Positions 9,901 through 18,198 of a stretch of 64,000 nucleotides of DNA are shown here, in pieces. Position numbers and translations under genes: made by a program. The notes below the pieces were generated by a model. That model was not told where the DNA came from, did no database searches, and saw nothing but the letters and a program-made list of their open reading frames with translations. The DNA is from 1-14-2-50-31-20 sp964617555 (lineage in GTDB: Bacteria; Bacteroidota; Ignavibacteria; Ignavibacteriales; Melioribacteraceae): the NCBI GenBank assembly GCA_964617555.1, contig CAZTYP010000070.1:18968-82967 (forward strand), given 5' to 3'. Numbering within the stretch: position 1 is the first letter of the stretch; each line of letters starts with the position of its first letter.

Positions 9901-11557
9901 TAAAAATGACTTTTAAAATATATACGTTACTTCCTTCCGTAAAATCAGATAATATTTCACTATACTTAATTGAGTCTCCCGCAGATAAATAATTGCCCGA
10001 AATATTTTTGAGTAATTCTTCGCTTTGCGTAACATTATCAAGATTAATATCGTGATATATTTCAATTGAAAAATATGGAACATCATTTAATCCCTTATTT
10101 ATAACCATATATTCTATTTTAAACGATTTACCCGTTACGGCATACTTTGGTAACAAAGCCAATCCGTAAATTTTCAAATCGTTATTTTTAGGTGTTACCG
10201 AGTTTATTTTTCCGGGAGTAGAAAAACTTTTGCTTTGTGAGGTTTTCCAATTGCTACTGTCGTTACTCGCTGTTTCTGTTGAGATTCTTTCCAACGAATA
10301 TCCGTTGCCACCGCCCCAAACGGAACAATAGTTAACGGAATCAATAACACGTCCGAGGGAATCGTATAATTTTAGATTATCCCCTTTGTTGTTTAGCGAA
10401 GGTAAATTGAAAACTTTAATCGGTGAAGAAAAATCATGGTATAATAAAATTTCACTGTCGTCAGTTAAAATCAAATATTCTTTTGAAGCAACAAAGCAGG
10501 TACTATCGGTAATAACCGGTTTAGAAGTTTTATCGGCAAACCGCCAATTTTTTATGTTTATTTTGCTATCCGTTCTATTAAATAATTCCACCCATTCCGG
10601 TTCGTTTCCGTTCGGTTGATACATAATTTCGTTTATTATAATATCATTTGCAGAATTCGGTTTTGCTTTTACCGGAATCTCTTTTATAATAATATTGTCT
10701 TCCGGGTTTTCATCTTCGATAAAAATAATTTCGGCAAATAAATTATAAAAACCGGATTTTCCCGGAACTGTTTTTTCGTGTACGGTTAACGAATCTCCGT
10801 TATTTATATTTCCCAAAAGTGTATCAAGCAATATTTCGTTAGTTTGTGTTAACGAATCTCCGTTTTCATCAAGGAAAATTTTAATCTTATAATGTTCGAT
10901 GTTTTTCTTGCCGATATTTGCAACCTTGAATGAAACATCCATTATGCTTCCGGCATAAATTTCCTCCGGATAAACTTTTAAGAAAACCGCAACCAAATCG
11001 TAGTTTTTCTGAGAAACAGAATTTGTTTTTCCGGGGGTACCGTGTAATATTTTGGAATTACTCCAATTTTCGGCAGCGTTAGAAGTGTTGCAAATTTTTT
11101 CGTCGGAATAACCTTTTTTATTATCGGCTGAATAAGTGTAATAATCAACTGTGTCGTTTGTTTCCGTTAATAAAACAATTGTTCTGTTACTTGAGTTTGC
11201 CATTCCGTAACTGCCGAATTTACCGTTATCTATTTGCAAAACAAGAGTGGAGTCGCTAATAATTTTTATATACTCACCGTTAAGCAAATCATAATCGTTT
11301 TCAAAAATAACGGCATAATGTTGAGGAGGCAAAAGCATTCCGTTATTTACGGTAATAATGGTATCGGCTTTGGCGGTTGAATATTTAATTCTGTAACCGG
11401 AAAGATTTACGGCGGAATCTGTTGCGTTAAACAATTCCACAAACTCTCCGTTCGGTTCCAAAGGATTAAACATTATTTCGGTAATAATTATTCCGTTATC
11501 AGATTGTGCAAAAAGTATTCGCAAAAGGAAAAAAAAGAAAATAAATTTTTCTTTCAT
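6926..11557 (-). CDS. Giant secreted protein with six lamin-tail domains and a FlgD/T9SS-like C-terminus
   Basis: A 1543-residue protein with a signal peptide (KFIFFFFLLRILFAQ). Six lamin-tail domains start near residues 23, 303, 577, 842, 1107 and 1267, each opening with a variant of IIxNEIMFxPxxxEPEWVELFN. Most are separated by CARDB-like beta-sandwich segments (for example NDLMISSVSLLPELPRQ). The last ~100 residues start NFSPNPFSPDNDGFEDF and form a FlgD-like Ig fold of the type used for T9SS export and surface anchoring. Lamin-tail domains occur in secreted bacterial nucleases and surface proteins, but no nuclease domain is visible here, so an adhesive or structural surface role is an inference. 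Its end abuts the nuclease gene with a 2-base gap. Confidence 0.85.
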   Translation of the reverse strand: MKEKFIFFFFLLRILFAQSDNGIIITEIMFNPLEPNGEFVELFNATDSAVNLSGYRIKYSTAKADTIITVNNGMLLPPQHYAVIFENDYDLLNGEYIKIISDSTLVLQIDNGKFGSYGMANSSNRTIVLLTETNDTVDYYTYSADNKKGYSDEKICNTSNAAENWSNSKILHGTPGKTNSVSQKNYDLVAVFLKVYPEEIYAGSIMDVSFKVANIGKKNIEHYKIKIFLDENGDSLTQTNEILLDTLLGNINNGDSLTVHEKTVPGKSGFYNLFAEIIFIEDENPEDNIIIKEIPVKAKPNSANDIIINEIMYQPNGNEPEWVELFNRTDSKINIKNWRFADKTSKPVITDSTCFVASKEYLILTDDSEILLYHDFSSPIKVFNLPSLNNKGDNLKLYDSLGRVIDSVNYCSVWGGGNGYSLERISTETASNDSSNWKTSQSKSFSTPGKINSVTPKNNDLKIYGLALLPKYAVTGKSFKIEYMVINKGLNDVPYFSIEIYHDINLDNVTQSEELLKNISGNYLSAGDSIKYSEILSDFTEGSNVYILKVIFNNDEFLENNQISIPFIGVDINETRNDLIVNEIMFAPNSYEPEWIEVYNRSNKIINLRNYQVADLSDTVTVTKKDIIIHPDSYFTFADDSSFTEIYPDCNNIIVAQLPNLNNSGDRIILLDSLNRIIDSLNYSGKWNKHKGVSLERISSEKSSVDSLNWSSAKLDSGGTPSEINSISQKDFDLFVKQILFIPSQPEQNETVSISAKALNIGKRLISFVLRLFEINSGTPTLLESSPELSLSPGDSLLYNFVYKIIGINKKHSFLVNALAKSEQDTSNNQTRDSIIPSFTPLTLAVNEIMYSPINGEPEWVELLNVSDDSINIKGIKISDIYRTPKETIINDNIFLKSGEFLVIAKDSAIYDYHTSLTGKTIICNFANLNNDTDGVVIRDFYNQTIDSVKYNNYMGGTNGYSLERIFATQPSNDSTNWESSTDLELSTPGKKNSVTPFQNDLMISSVSLLPELPRQDDETQVKLTIKNIGLNKALDYKAEIMITSKNIPKLTDKIKLGNLERDDSLIVVSDKKFVLKDSVKIEAEIIYEFDDNTENNKITTTVYAGAKRKSVIITEFMANPQKDNSEWIELYNMLQRPVDLSAWFIGDLFPVQTMYKISDSPFIVEPDEYVVIASDTSAFGFKDVNVIQVKFGTLGNNEDGIVLFDFNGNVVDSLKYDYHDWKIEKGRSSERISFTGNTSDFNNWLPSLSVTGGTPGEENSINFVKPAANNSLIINEIMFDPETTNSEFVELYNLSGSSIDIGGWQLVVNDKKFFELSSSFYSLGSEQYFLIASDSLIFNNYNLDNKRGLKILNKTLSLPNNTGTIVITDHWGSVIDSISYSSDWHNPNIAVTKNKSLERISFALSANDENNWSTSVNKNGATPCKINSVFIKNKNKTEGINFSPNPFSPDNDGFEDFTIINFSIPFATAQIRVKIFDDHGRVVRDLVNNKSVASEGSIVFNGLDDEGNPLRIGMYIVYFEAVDIVSGKTVSYKDVIVVARKL

Positions 11558-11768
11558 AATACCCCCGCAAAGATATTCCCTTGTTTAAGATATGATTTTT
11601 ATCGGACAACCGCATATATATTTTAAGTTTAAATAAAAAAATCAATAAATTTGTATTATTTTAGGGATGTTTATTAAAAAAAATTTTACTGGATTTAATT
11701 TATTTTTTTGATAGATTAGGGTTATTAGAATTATTTTAATAACTTTGTGTGTTAGAAATTTCAGGTTT

Positions 11769-13232
11769 ATGATGAAAAATAAAATTGATGTTTTTTTACC
11801 ACATAGCGGGTACCAACATACTTTAAAAAGCATTGAGGAATTACAAAAAGATCAGTTAGTTAATAAAATCTTTTTAATTACTACGGATAATTCTCTTGAG
11901 GAGGTAAAAGGAGCTTATTCCATTTACACCGATAATTTTAATTCCACAAAAACCATACGGCAAATTGCCGAAAATTCTTCTGCCGATTACGTTCTTATTT
12001 TTACACAAGACGATTATCTTGAAATGGGGCAACATGCTCTTACTCGCTTCTTTAACGTTGCAGATAGTACCGGTGCCGGTATGGTTTATTCCAATTATTA
12101 CGAAATCAAAAACGGAGAAAAAACATTCCATCCTGTTATCGACTATCAACTTGGAAGTTTGCGCGATGATTTTAATTTCGGCCACTTGCTTTTTTACAAT
12201 AACAACGCTTTGAAAAATGCCGTTGCAGAAATGAAAAAAGAATATACCTATGCCGGACTTTACGATTTAAGATTAAAAGTCTCTCAAACACATCAAATTT
12301 TACGAATGCCGGAATTCCTTTATACTTCCATCGAACTTGATTCCAGAGATACCGGAGAGAAACAATTTGATTATGTTGACCCCAAAAACCGAAAAGTTCA
12401 AATCGAAATGGAACAAGCGGTTACCGAGCATCTGAAAGCGATTGATGCATATTTACCTCCGAAATTCGAAACAATTAATTTTGAAAACGACAATTTTAAT
12501 TTGGAAGCATCCGTTATTATTCCGGTATTCAACAGAGCTAATACAATAAAGGATGCCGTGGTTTCCGTAATGAATCAAAAAACCGATTTTGATTTTAATC
12601 TGATTGTTGTGGATAACCATTCTACCGACGGCACTACCGAGCTTTTAACCCGCCTCTCGGAAAAATACAGCAACCTTATACACATTATTCCCGAACGAAC
12701 CGATTTGGGGATTGGCGGTTGTTGGAATGTGGCTGTTGACGATGAACGTTGCGGCAGATTTTCTTTGCAACTTGACAGCGATGATATTTATGCAAACGAA
12801 AATACCGTGCAAACAATCGTAGAAAAATTCAGAGAAGAAAAATGTGCAATGGTTATCGGTTCTTACAGAATAACAAATTTTGATTTGGAAGATATTCCCC
12901 CCGGCTTAATAGACCATAAAGAGTGGACACCGGATAACGGAAGAAATAATGCATTGCGTATTAACGGACTTGGAGCACCGCGCGCTTTTTACACACCGCT
13001 TCTCCGCAAAATCAGAATTCCTAACGTTAGTTACGGAGAAGATTATGCCGTAGGATTGGAGATATCACGTAACTATCAAATTGGAAGAATCTATACCCCC
13101 ATTTATTTATGCAGACGGTGGAACGGTAATTCCGATGCATCTCTTAATATTGAAAAAACTAACGCCTATAATACTTATAAAGACAGGGTTAGAACAATCG
13201 AAGTATTGGCACGGCAAAGGATGAATAAATAA
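11769..13232 (+). CDS. Two-domain family 2 glycosyltransferase
   Basis: The 487-residue protein contains two GT-A folds. The C-terminal one (about 247-487) is a clear GT2 domain: ASVIIPVFNRANTIKDAV, LIVVDNHSTDGT and the metal-binding LQLDSDDIY. The N-terminal one (about 5-225, KIDVFLPHSGYQHTLKSI, with TQDDYLEMG at the DXD position) looks like a more divergent copy. The frame is open from 11745, but the ATG at 11769 has CAGG just upstream. The next gene begins immediately after the stop, so the two are probably translated together. No signal peptide or membrane helix is seen, so it probably works in the cytoplasm or at the inner membrane face. The sugar and acceptor are unknown. Confidence 0.85.
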   Translation: MMKNKIDVFLPHSGYQHTLKSIEELQKDQLVNKIFLITTDNSLEEVKGAYSIYTDNFNSTKTIRQIAENSSADYVLIFTQDDYLEMGQHALTRFFNVADSTGAGMVYSNYYEIKNGEKTFHPVIDYQLGSLRDDFNFGHLLFYNNNALKNAVAEMKKEYTYAGLYDLRLKVSQTHQILRMPEFLYTSIELDSRDTGEKQFDYVDPKNRKVQIEMEQAVTEHLKAIDAYLPPKFETINFENDNFNLEASVIIPVFNRANTIKDAVVSVMNQKTDFDFNLIVVDNHSTDGTTELLTRLSEKYSNLIHIIPERTDLGIGGCWNVAVDDERCGRFSLQLDSDDIYANENTVQTIVEKFREEKCAMVIGSYRITNFDLEDIPPGLIDHKEWTPDNGRNNALRINGLGAPRAFYTPLLRKIRIPNVSYGEDYAVGLEISRNYQIGRIYTPIYLCRRWNGNSDASLNIEKTNAYNTYKDRVRTIEVLARQRMNK

Positions 13233-14228
13233 ATGCTTGATTCCAAATTAATTTCGGAAAGTAGTTTAGAGAAATTTTTGGACAGCTATTCTGTTAGTGC
13301 AAAGGCAAAAGCCCTTTTTCAGCAACAAATTAAAAGCTGGCAACTTGCAAAACAAAACTATTCCGAGTTAAATTCAATACAAAAAAACTTTTTTGAGTTT
13401 GACGGATTTTCCATTAAAATACAATTTAATCCCGGAAGAATAATTTCGTCGTCAGCCAAGGTTGATACAAAATCAATTAGAGAAAGAAAGTGCTTCCTTT
13501 GTTACAACAATTTACCCGAAGAGCAGAAAGGTATTTTATGCAATAACAGTTATATGTTGCTCGTAAATCCTTTCCCTATTTTTAATGAGCATTTTACAAT
13601 CCCGAAAATAGAACATACTCCGCAAAGATTGATTCCGAATTTTTTCGATATGCTTACAGTTGCAAAACGTTTGGGAAATATATATACGGTTTTTTATAAC
13701 GGACCCAACTGCGGTGCATCCGCCCCCGATCATATGCACTTTCAAGCTGTGCCGCAAAAATCTATGCCGGTTGAAAACGAAATATCTGTTTTCCTGGAAA
13801 AATCGGAGTTGTTAAAAGATGATACCGAAATAAAAGTGTTTGCGGTTTCCGGTTATTTAAGGAATCTGTTTTATATTAAATCGAATAATATGCAAAAACT
13901 TTTATCCGAGTTTAATAAACTTTATAAATCCATTCAAACCGTTATGAATACCGAAGACGAACCGTTGATGAATGTAATTGTAAGTTATGCCGGAACATGG
14001 AGGGTTTTTCTTTTTCCGCGCTCGGCTCATCGCCCTAAACAATTTTTTCTTGAAGGTAAAGATAAAATTTTGCTAAGTCCCGCCGCCGTAGATTTCGGCG
14101 GAGTGTTAATAACTCCGCGTAAAGAAGATTTCAATAAAATTACAAAAGACGATATAATTGATATTTTCAACCAAACAACCATAAACCCAACTGTATTCCA
14201 ACAAATATTACAGACCTATAAAACTTAA
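13233..14228 (+). CDS. DUF4922 protein, HIT-like nucleotidyltransferase/phosphorylase fold
   Basis: The 331-residue protein has the sequence NCGASAPDHMHFQAVPQ, which contains the HxHxQ signature of the GalT/HIT superfamily branch that includes Ap4A phosphorylases and plant/animal GDP-hexose phosphorylases. It also has a CFLCYNNLPEEQKG segment near the N-terminus that could bind metal with other residues. I assign it to the DUF4922 family from this pattern. Its ATG follows the stop of the GT2 gene with no gap, so the two are probably translationally coupled. That link suggests it acts on a nucleotide sugar or nucleotide made or used by the transferase; this is inference. No signal peptide is present. 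Confidence 0.7.
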   Translation: MLDSKLISESSLEKFLDSYSVSAKAKALFQQQIKSWQLAKQNYSELNSIQKNFFEFDGFSIKIQFNPGRIISSSAKVDTKSIRERKCFLCYNNLPEEQKGILCNNSYMLLVNPFPIFNEHFTIPKIEHTPQRLIPNFFDMLTVAKRLGNIYTVFYNGPNCGASAPDHMHFQAVPQKSMPVENEISVFLEKSELLKDDTEIKVFAVSGYLRNLFYIKSNNMQKLLSEFNKLYKSIQTVMNTEDEPLMNVIVSYAGTWRVFLFPRSAHRPKQFFLEGKDKILLSPAAVDFGGVLITPRKEDFNKITKDDIIDIFNQTTINPTVFQQILQTYKT

Positions 14229-14310
14229 CCGACGCGATATAAAAACTACATAATTTTTTTATCTTCATTCAAATTCATATTTTAACAAAACAAACTTAAT
14301 TAATATCACT

Positions 14311-15243
14311 ATGGAAAAATTCTTAACAAAAAACGAATTAAAAGAATTTACGGCAATAACTATTGGCGCAATGATAATGTCTTTGGGAATAGGCGTATTT
14401 CTCGTTGATGCCAAAGTTGTTCCTGGCGGATTAAGCGGAATAGGAATGGCAATATATTATCTTACCGAAGGAGCCGTCCCCGTTGGACTTACGGTTTGGG
14501 CTTTGAATGTTCCCCTTTATATTTGGGGTGTAAAAGAGTTGGGAAAGCGTTTCGGAATTCGTACTTTTTACGGTTTTACCGTTAACGCTTTTTTTATCGA
14601 TTTTTTCAGAGGCGATATTCCCGGTTTCGGTTTTATTCGTCTTCAAGATTCAGAAACAATTAAAATTCTTATTTCGCACGATTTCCTTTTTTTGATATTA
14701 ATTGGTGCAGGGTTGCTTGGTACGGGATTGGGAATTGTTTTTAAATTCCAGGGAACCACCGGAGGTACGGATATTATTGCCGCTATCCTTCACAAAAAAT
14801 ACCATATAAAACAAGGAATGCTAATTCTTATACTTGATGTAATCGTTGTTTTTATTGCCGGAATTGTTATTGAATTTAAATCTCTCCCTTCCGATAAACC
14901 GACATTGTTGCTTGTACTTTACGCTCTTTTTCTAGGAATAATTTCCGCACGATTAATCGACTTAATAATTGACGGATTTGATTATGCGCGACAGGCCTAT
15001 ATTGTTTCCGATAAAAACGAAGAAATTGCAAAACGAATAATGGAAGACTTAAGCAGAGGTGCTACAGCAATAAAAACACGCGGGCTTTATAAAAACGTTG
15101 AACGGGAAATGATTACCACAATAGTAACACTAAAAGAATTGGGAAAACTTACCGAAATAATTAAAGAAATTGACCCCGATGCATTTGTTGTAATTAATAA
15201 TGTCCACGAAGTCCTTGGAGAAGGATTCCGAAGACGAATTTAA
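14311..15243 (+). CDS. YitT family membrane protein (DUF161 + DUF2179)
   Basis: The 310-residue protein starts with a membrane region of about five or six helices including the family signature KVVPGGLSGIGMAIYYL and GTTGGTDIIAAILHKK. It ends in a soluble DUF2179 domain (about 225-310: AYIVSDKNEEIAKRIMEDL through GEGFRRRI). The biochemical role of YitT proteins is unsettled; a transport role is often suggested. An 82-base AT-rich gap separates it from the upstream gene, leaving room for its own promoter. The start has no strong Shine-Dalgarno sequence. Confidence 0.88.
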   Translation: MEKFLTKNELKEFTAITIGAMIMSLGIGVFLVDAKVVPGGLSGIGMAIYYLTEGAVPVGLTVWALNVPLYIWGVKELGKRFGIRTFYGFTVNAFFIDFFRGDIPGFGFIRLQDSETIKILISHDFLFLILIGAGLLGTGLGIVFKFQGTTGGTDIIAAILHKKYHIKQGMLILILDVIVVFIAGIVIEFKSLPSDKPTLLLVLYALFLGIISARLIDLIIDGFDYARQAYIVSDKNEEIAKRIMEDLSRGATAIKTRGLYKNVEREMITTIVTLKELGKLTEIIKEIDPDAFVVINNVHEVLGEGFRRRI

Positions 15244-15322
15244 TCAATTAAACTCGCTCATCTTAAATTACCTAAATATCATTCCAGAGATTTGTATATT
15301 TAAAGAAAAAAAAGGAATGAAA

Positions 15323-15748
15323 ATGACAATACAAGAAACACAAGAAAAAATCGTTAAAGAGTTTGAAAACTATACCGACTGGGAAGATAAATATGCTCAT
15401 CTTATTGAACTCGGTAAAAAACTTAATGATTTTCCGGAAAAATTCAGAACAGACAAAAATAAAATTGAAGGCTGCCAATCCCAGGTTTGGTTTAATGCGG
15501 AGTTCAAAGACGGGAAAATATATCTCTATGCCGATAGCGACTCAACTATTGTAAAAGGGCTAACCTCCTTGCTTGTTAATGTTTATTCCGGTCATACTCC
15601 CGCAGAAATTCTTTCCTCTCCTCCCGATTTTATTCACAAAATAGGAATTGACAACCACCTTTCTCCTACAAGAAAAAACGGATTAGGAGCAATGCTTAAA
15701 CAAATTCAATTATATGCCGTTGCTTTTAACGCCTTAAACAAAGGATAA
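15323..15748 (+). CDS. sufE: SufE family cysteine-desulfurase sulfur acceptor
   Basis: The 141-residue protein matches SufE, which takes sulfur from the cysteine desulfurase SufS for Fe-S cluster building. The active cysteine lies in IEGCQSQVW at position 51, the same position as in E. coli SufE. The frame extends upstream into the YitT gene, but the ATG at 15323 has AAAGGA 7 bases before it and makes the usual SufE length. It is followed after 3 bases by the GH114-like gene. No other suf gene is in the window. An Fe-S enzyme, IspH, is encoded two genes downstream, though co-location alone does not prove a link. Confidence 0.92.
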   Translation: MTIQETQEKIVKEFENYTDWEDKYAHLIELGKKLNDFPEKFRTDKNKIEGCQSQVWFNAEFKDGKIYLYADSDSTIVKGLTSLLVNVYSGHTPAEILSSPPDFIHKIGIDNHLSPTRKNGLGAMLKQIQLYAVAFNALNKG

Positions 15749-15751
15749 AAG

Positions 15752-16981
15752 ATGAAACTCTATTTCAAAATTTTTCCTCTCCTTTCCGCAATACTTTTTA
15801 TTATACAAAATACCAATGCACAAATAAATTCAACAGCTTGGGCATACCAATTGCAAAACATCAATATTTCGGAAATAGCCAATAACACTACTTTTGATTT
15901 AATTGTAATGGATTATTCCAAAGATGGCAGTAATAAAAACAAATTTACTTCCGCAGAAATTAACAGAATAAAACAAAGCGGTAAAAAAGCGATTGCATAT
16001 ATTTCTATCGGCGAAGCGGAAAATTATCGCTACTATTGGCAAAACGACTGGGATACGGATAACGACGGTAACCCCGACCGTAAAGCCCCTGCATGGTTGG
16101 GAAAACAAAATCCTAATTGGGCCGGTAATTACAAAGTGAAATTTTGGTATCCCGAATGGCAAAATATTATTTGTAACTATATCGATACAATAATATTACA
16201 AGGGTTCGACGGTATTTATTGCGATATTATTGACGCATACTATTATTGGAGCGAAGAAGAAAAAGAAGAACCTTTTGCCGATACTTTAATGATTGATTTT
16301 ATCACTAAAATACGTGAGCATATCACTACCAAAACAAACAATACTTTTTACATTATTCCTCAAAACGGCGAATATATTATTGAAGGAAATAACGTTACGG
16401 ATGATTTAAGAAAGAGATATTTTTCCGCTATTGATGGAATAGGTATTGAGGATATATTCTTTTACGGCGATGCGGAGGAAAATAATACATACAATCCCGA
16501 TACAAATAGATTAAATGTACTTAAAAAATTCGAAGCAAAAAACAAAACGGTTCTTTCCGTTGAATATTTAACACAAAACAATCTGATTGGCAAATATGTT
16601 GATATCGCAAAAAAACATAATTTTATTCCGTATGCAACCGTACGTGCTTTGGATGTTTTAAATAACGGAATACATGTAAACGTTCACAACAAAAAAAATA
16701 CTATCCCGCAAAAATTTGTGTTATATCAAAATTACCCTAATCCTTTTAATCCGGCAACAACAATATGTTACGAACTTAGAACCGCTGCAAAAACAGGAAT
16801 CGCAAAATTAACTTTCTTCGATTTCCTAGGCAAAAAAATCGGGAACCCGATAAACCTTGCTCAATACGAAGGTAAATATAAATTTATTTTTGATGCAACA
16901 TCCCTTGCAAGCGGAATCTATTTTTACCGCTTAGAGATTGATGATTATTCAACTACAAAATCTATGCTTTTAATAAAATGA
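15752..16981 (+). CDS. Secreted GH114-like (endo-alpha-1,4-polygalactosaminidase family) glycosidase with T9SS C-terminal domain
   Basis: The 409-residue protein has a signal peptide (KIFPLLSAILFIIQNTNAQ), then a TIM-barrel domain of the MJ1477/TM1410/GH114 type (residues ~25-310). Visible blocks are NTTFDLIVMDYSKDG, GKKAIAYISIGEAENYRYYW, GFDGIYCDIIDAYYYW and IDGIGIEDIFFYGD, where the conserved acids would form the active site. The last ~80 residues form a T9SS sorting domain starting YQNYPNPFNPATTICYEL. GH114 enzymes cleave galactosamine polymers; whether this protein does so is not proven. It overlaps the ispH start by 4 bases (ATGA) and sits 3 bases after sufE. Confidence 0.85.
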   Translation: MKLYFKIFPLLSAILFIIQNTNAQINSTAWAYQLQNINISEIANNTTFDLIVMDYSKDGSNKNKFTSAEINRIKQSGKKAIAYISIGEAENYRYYWQNDWDTDNDGNPDRKAPAWLGKQNPNWAGNYKVKFWYPEWQNIICNYIDTIILQGFDGIYCDIIDAYYYWSEEEKEEPFADTLMIDFITKIREHITTKTNNTFYIIPQNGEYIIEGNNVTDDLRKRYFSAIDGIGIEDIFFYGDAEENNTYNPDTNRLNVLKKFEAKNKTVLSVEYLTQNNLIGKYVDIAKKHNFIPYATVRALDVLNNGIHVNVHNKKNTIPQKFVLYQNYPNPFNPATTICYELRTAAKTGIAKLTFFDFLGKKIGNPINLAQYEGKYKFIFDATSLASGIYFYRLEIDDYSTTKSMLLIK

Positions 16982-18159
16982 GAAAATTTAACATCCCGAA
17001 TAAATATAAAAGTTCAGTTATATTAAAAGTTAAAGAAAAACGAAAAGAAGAAGATCCCAGAGGAAAGGATTATACTCCCTCGATATTAGATTACAAAAAA
17101 GTTCGTTTTTATATAGCCCGCCATTTCGGTTTTTGTTTCGGTGTGGAAAATGCCATAGATATTGCATACAAAGCGATTAAAGAAAATTCCGACAAACGAA
17201 TTTTTCTTCTTAGTGAAATGATACATAATCCAACTGTAAACAGAGAGCTGGAACTACACGGCGTAAAATTTATACAAGATACTCAGGGTAACAATCTTAT
17301 TCAATGGTCGGAACTTTCTCATAACGATATTGTAATTGTACCGGCTTTCGGAACAACACTTGAGATTGAAAACAAATTAAATGAAATAGGTATTAACCTA
17401 CGCAAATACAACACAACTTGTCCGTTTGTAGAAAAGGTTTGGAATAAATCGGCCGATCTCGGCAGAAAAGGATTTACAATTATCATTCACGGAAAAGAAA
17501 CACACGAAGAAACACGAGCAACGTTTTCGCACAGTAAAACTTCAGCACCTTCAGTTATTATAAGAGATATTAAAGAAGCCGATATTTTATCTCGCATAAT
17601 TCTGGGGAAAATTCCTCAGAAAGAATTTTACTCGATATTTAAAAATAAATATTCTCCCGAGTTTAATGTTGAAACGGCATTACAAAAAATAGGAGTTGTA
17701 AATCAAACAACAATGTTGGCAAGCGAAACCGAAGAGATTTCCGAATTGCTAAAGACAACCATGATAAAGAAATACGGTACTAAAAACATCAACAACCATT
17801 TTGCCGATACAAGGGATACGCTTTGTTACGCAACCAATAACAATCAAAAAGCCACGCTGGAATTGATAAAAAGCGATGTTGACTTGGCAATTGTAGTAGG
17901 CGGATATAACAGTTCCAACACATCTCATATAGTTGAGTTGCTTCAACAAAAACATCCTACTTATTTTATTTTGGACGAAAGTAAAATCATTTCAAAAAAT
18001 TCTATTAAACATTTCCTTTTGGATAAACAGAAGGAAACAGTTACTAACAATTATTTACCGTCTGTGGAGAAAATTAAAATTGCCATAACCAGCGGTGCAT
18101 CTTGTCCCGATGCAACTGTAGATAAAGTTATTCAAAGAATCATTAATGTGTTACAATAG
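16978..18159 (+). CDS. ispH: 4-hydroxy-3-methylbut-2-enyl diphosphate reductase (IspH)
   Basis: This 393-residue enzyme performs the last step of the MEP isoprenoid pathway, using a [4Fe-4S] cluster. The three cluster cysteines lie in HFGFCFGVENA, NTTCPFVEKVW and SGASCPDATV. HNPTVNREL, VVNQTTMLASETEEI and GGYNSSNTSHIVEL are also typical. It is of the longer type, with a basic N-terminal extension of about 40 residues and internal insertions, unlike the ~315-residue E. coli enzyme. The start overlaps the preceding glycosidase by 4 bases, a strong sign of coupled translation even though the functions look unrelated. A 39-base gap leads to the next gene. Confidence 0.95.
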   Translation: MRKFNIPNKYKSSVILKVKEKRKEEDPRGKDYTPSILDYKKVRFYIARHFGFCFGVENAIDIAYKAIKENSDKRIFLLSEMIHNPTVNRELELHGVKFIQDTQGNNLIQWSELSHNDIVIVPAFGTTLEIENKLNEIGINLRKYNTTCPFVEKVWNKSADLGRKGFTIIIHGKETHEETRATFSHSKTSAPSVIIRDIKEADILSRIILGKIPQKEFYSIFKNKYSPEFNVETALQKIGVVNQTTMLASETEEISELLKTTMIKKYGTKNINNHFADTRDTLCYATNNNQKATLELIKSDVDLAIVVGGYNSSNTSHIVELLQQKHPTYFILDESKIISKNSIKHFLLDKQKETVTNNYLPSVEKIKIAITSGASCPDATVDKVIQRIINVLQ

Positions 18160-18198
18160 AAGTTGTAAAAATTTTTATCAAAAATTTTAGCGAAAACA

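Noticed and set aside
11558..11580. TATCTTTG next to the lamin-tail gene start as a promoter
   Set aside because: It lies within about 10 bases of the ATG with no -33 box, so it would give an almost leaderless transcript.
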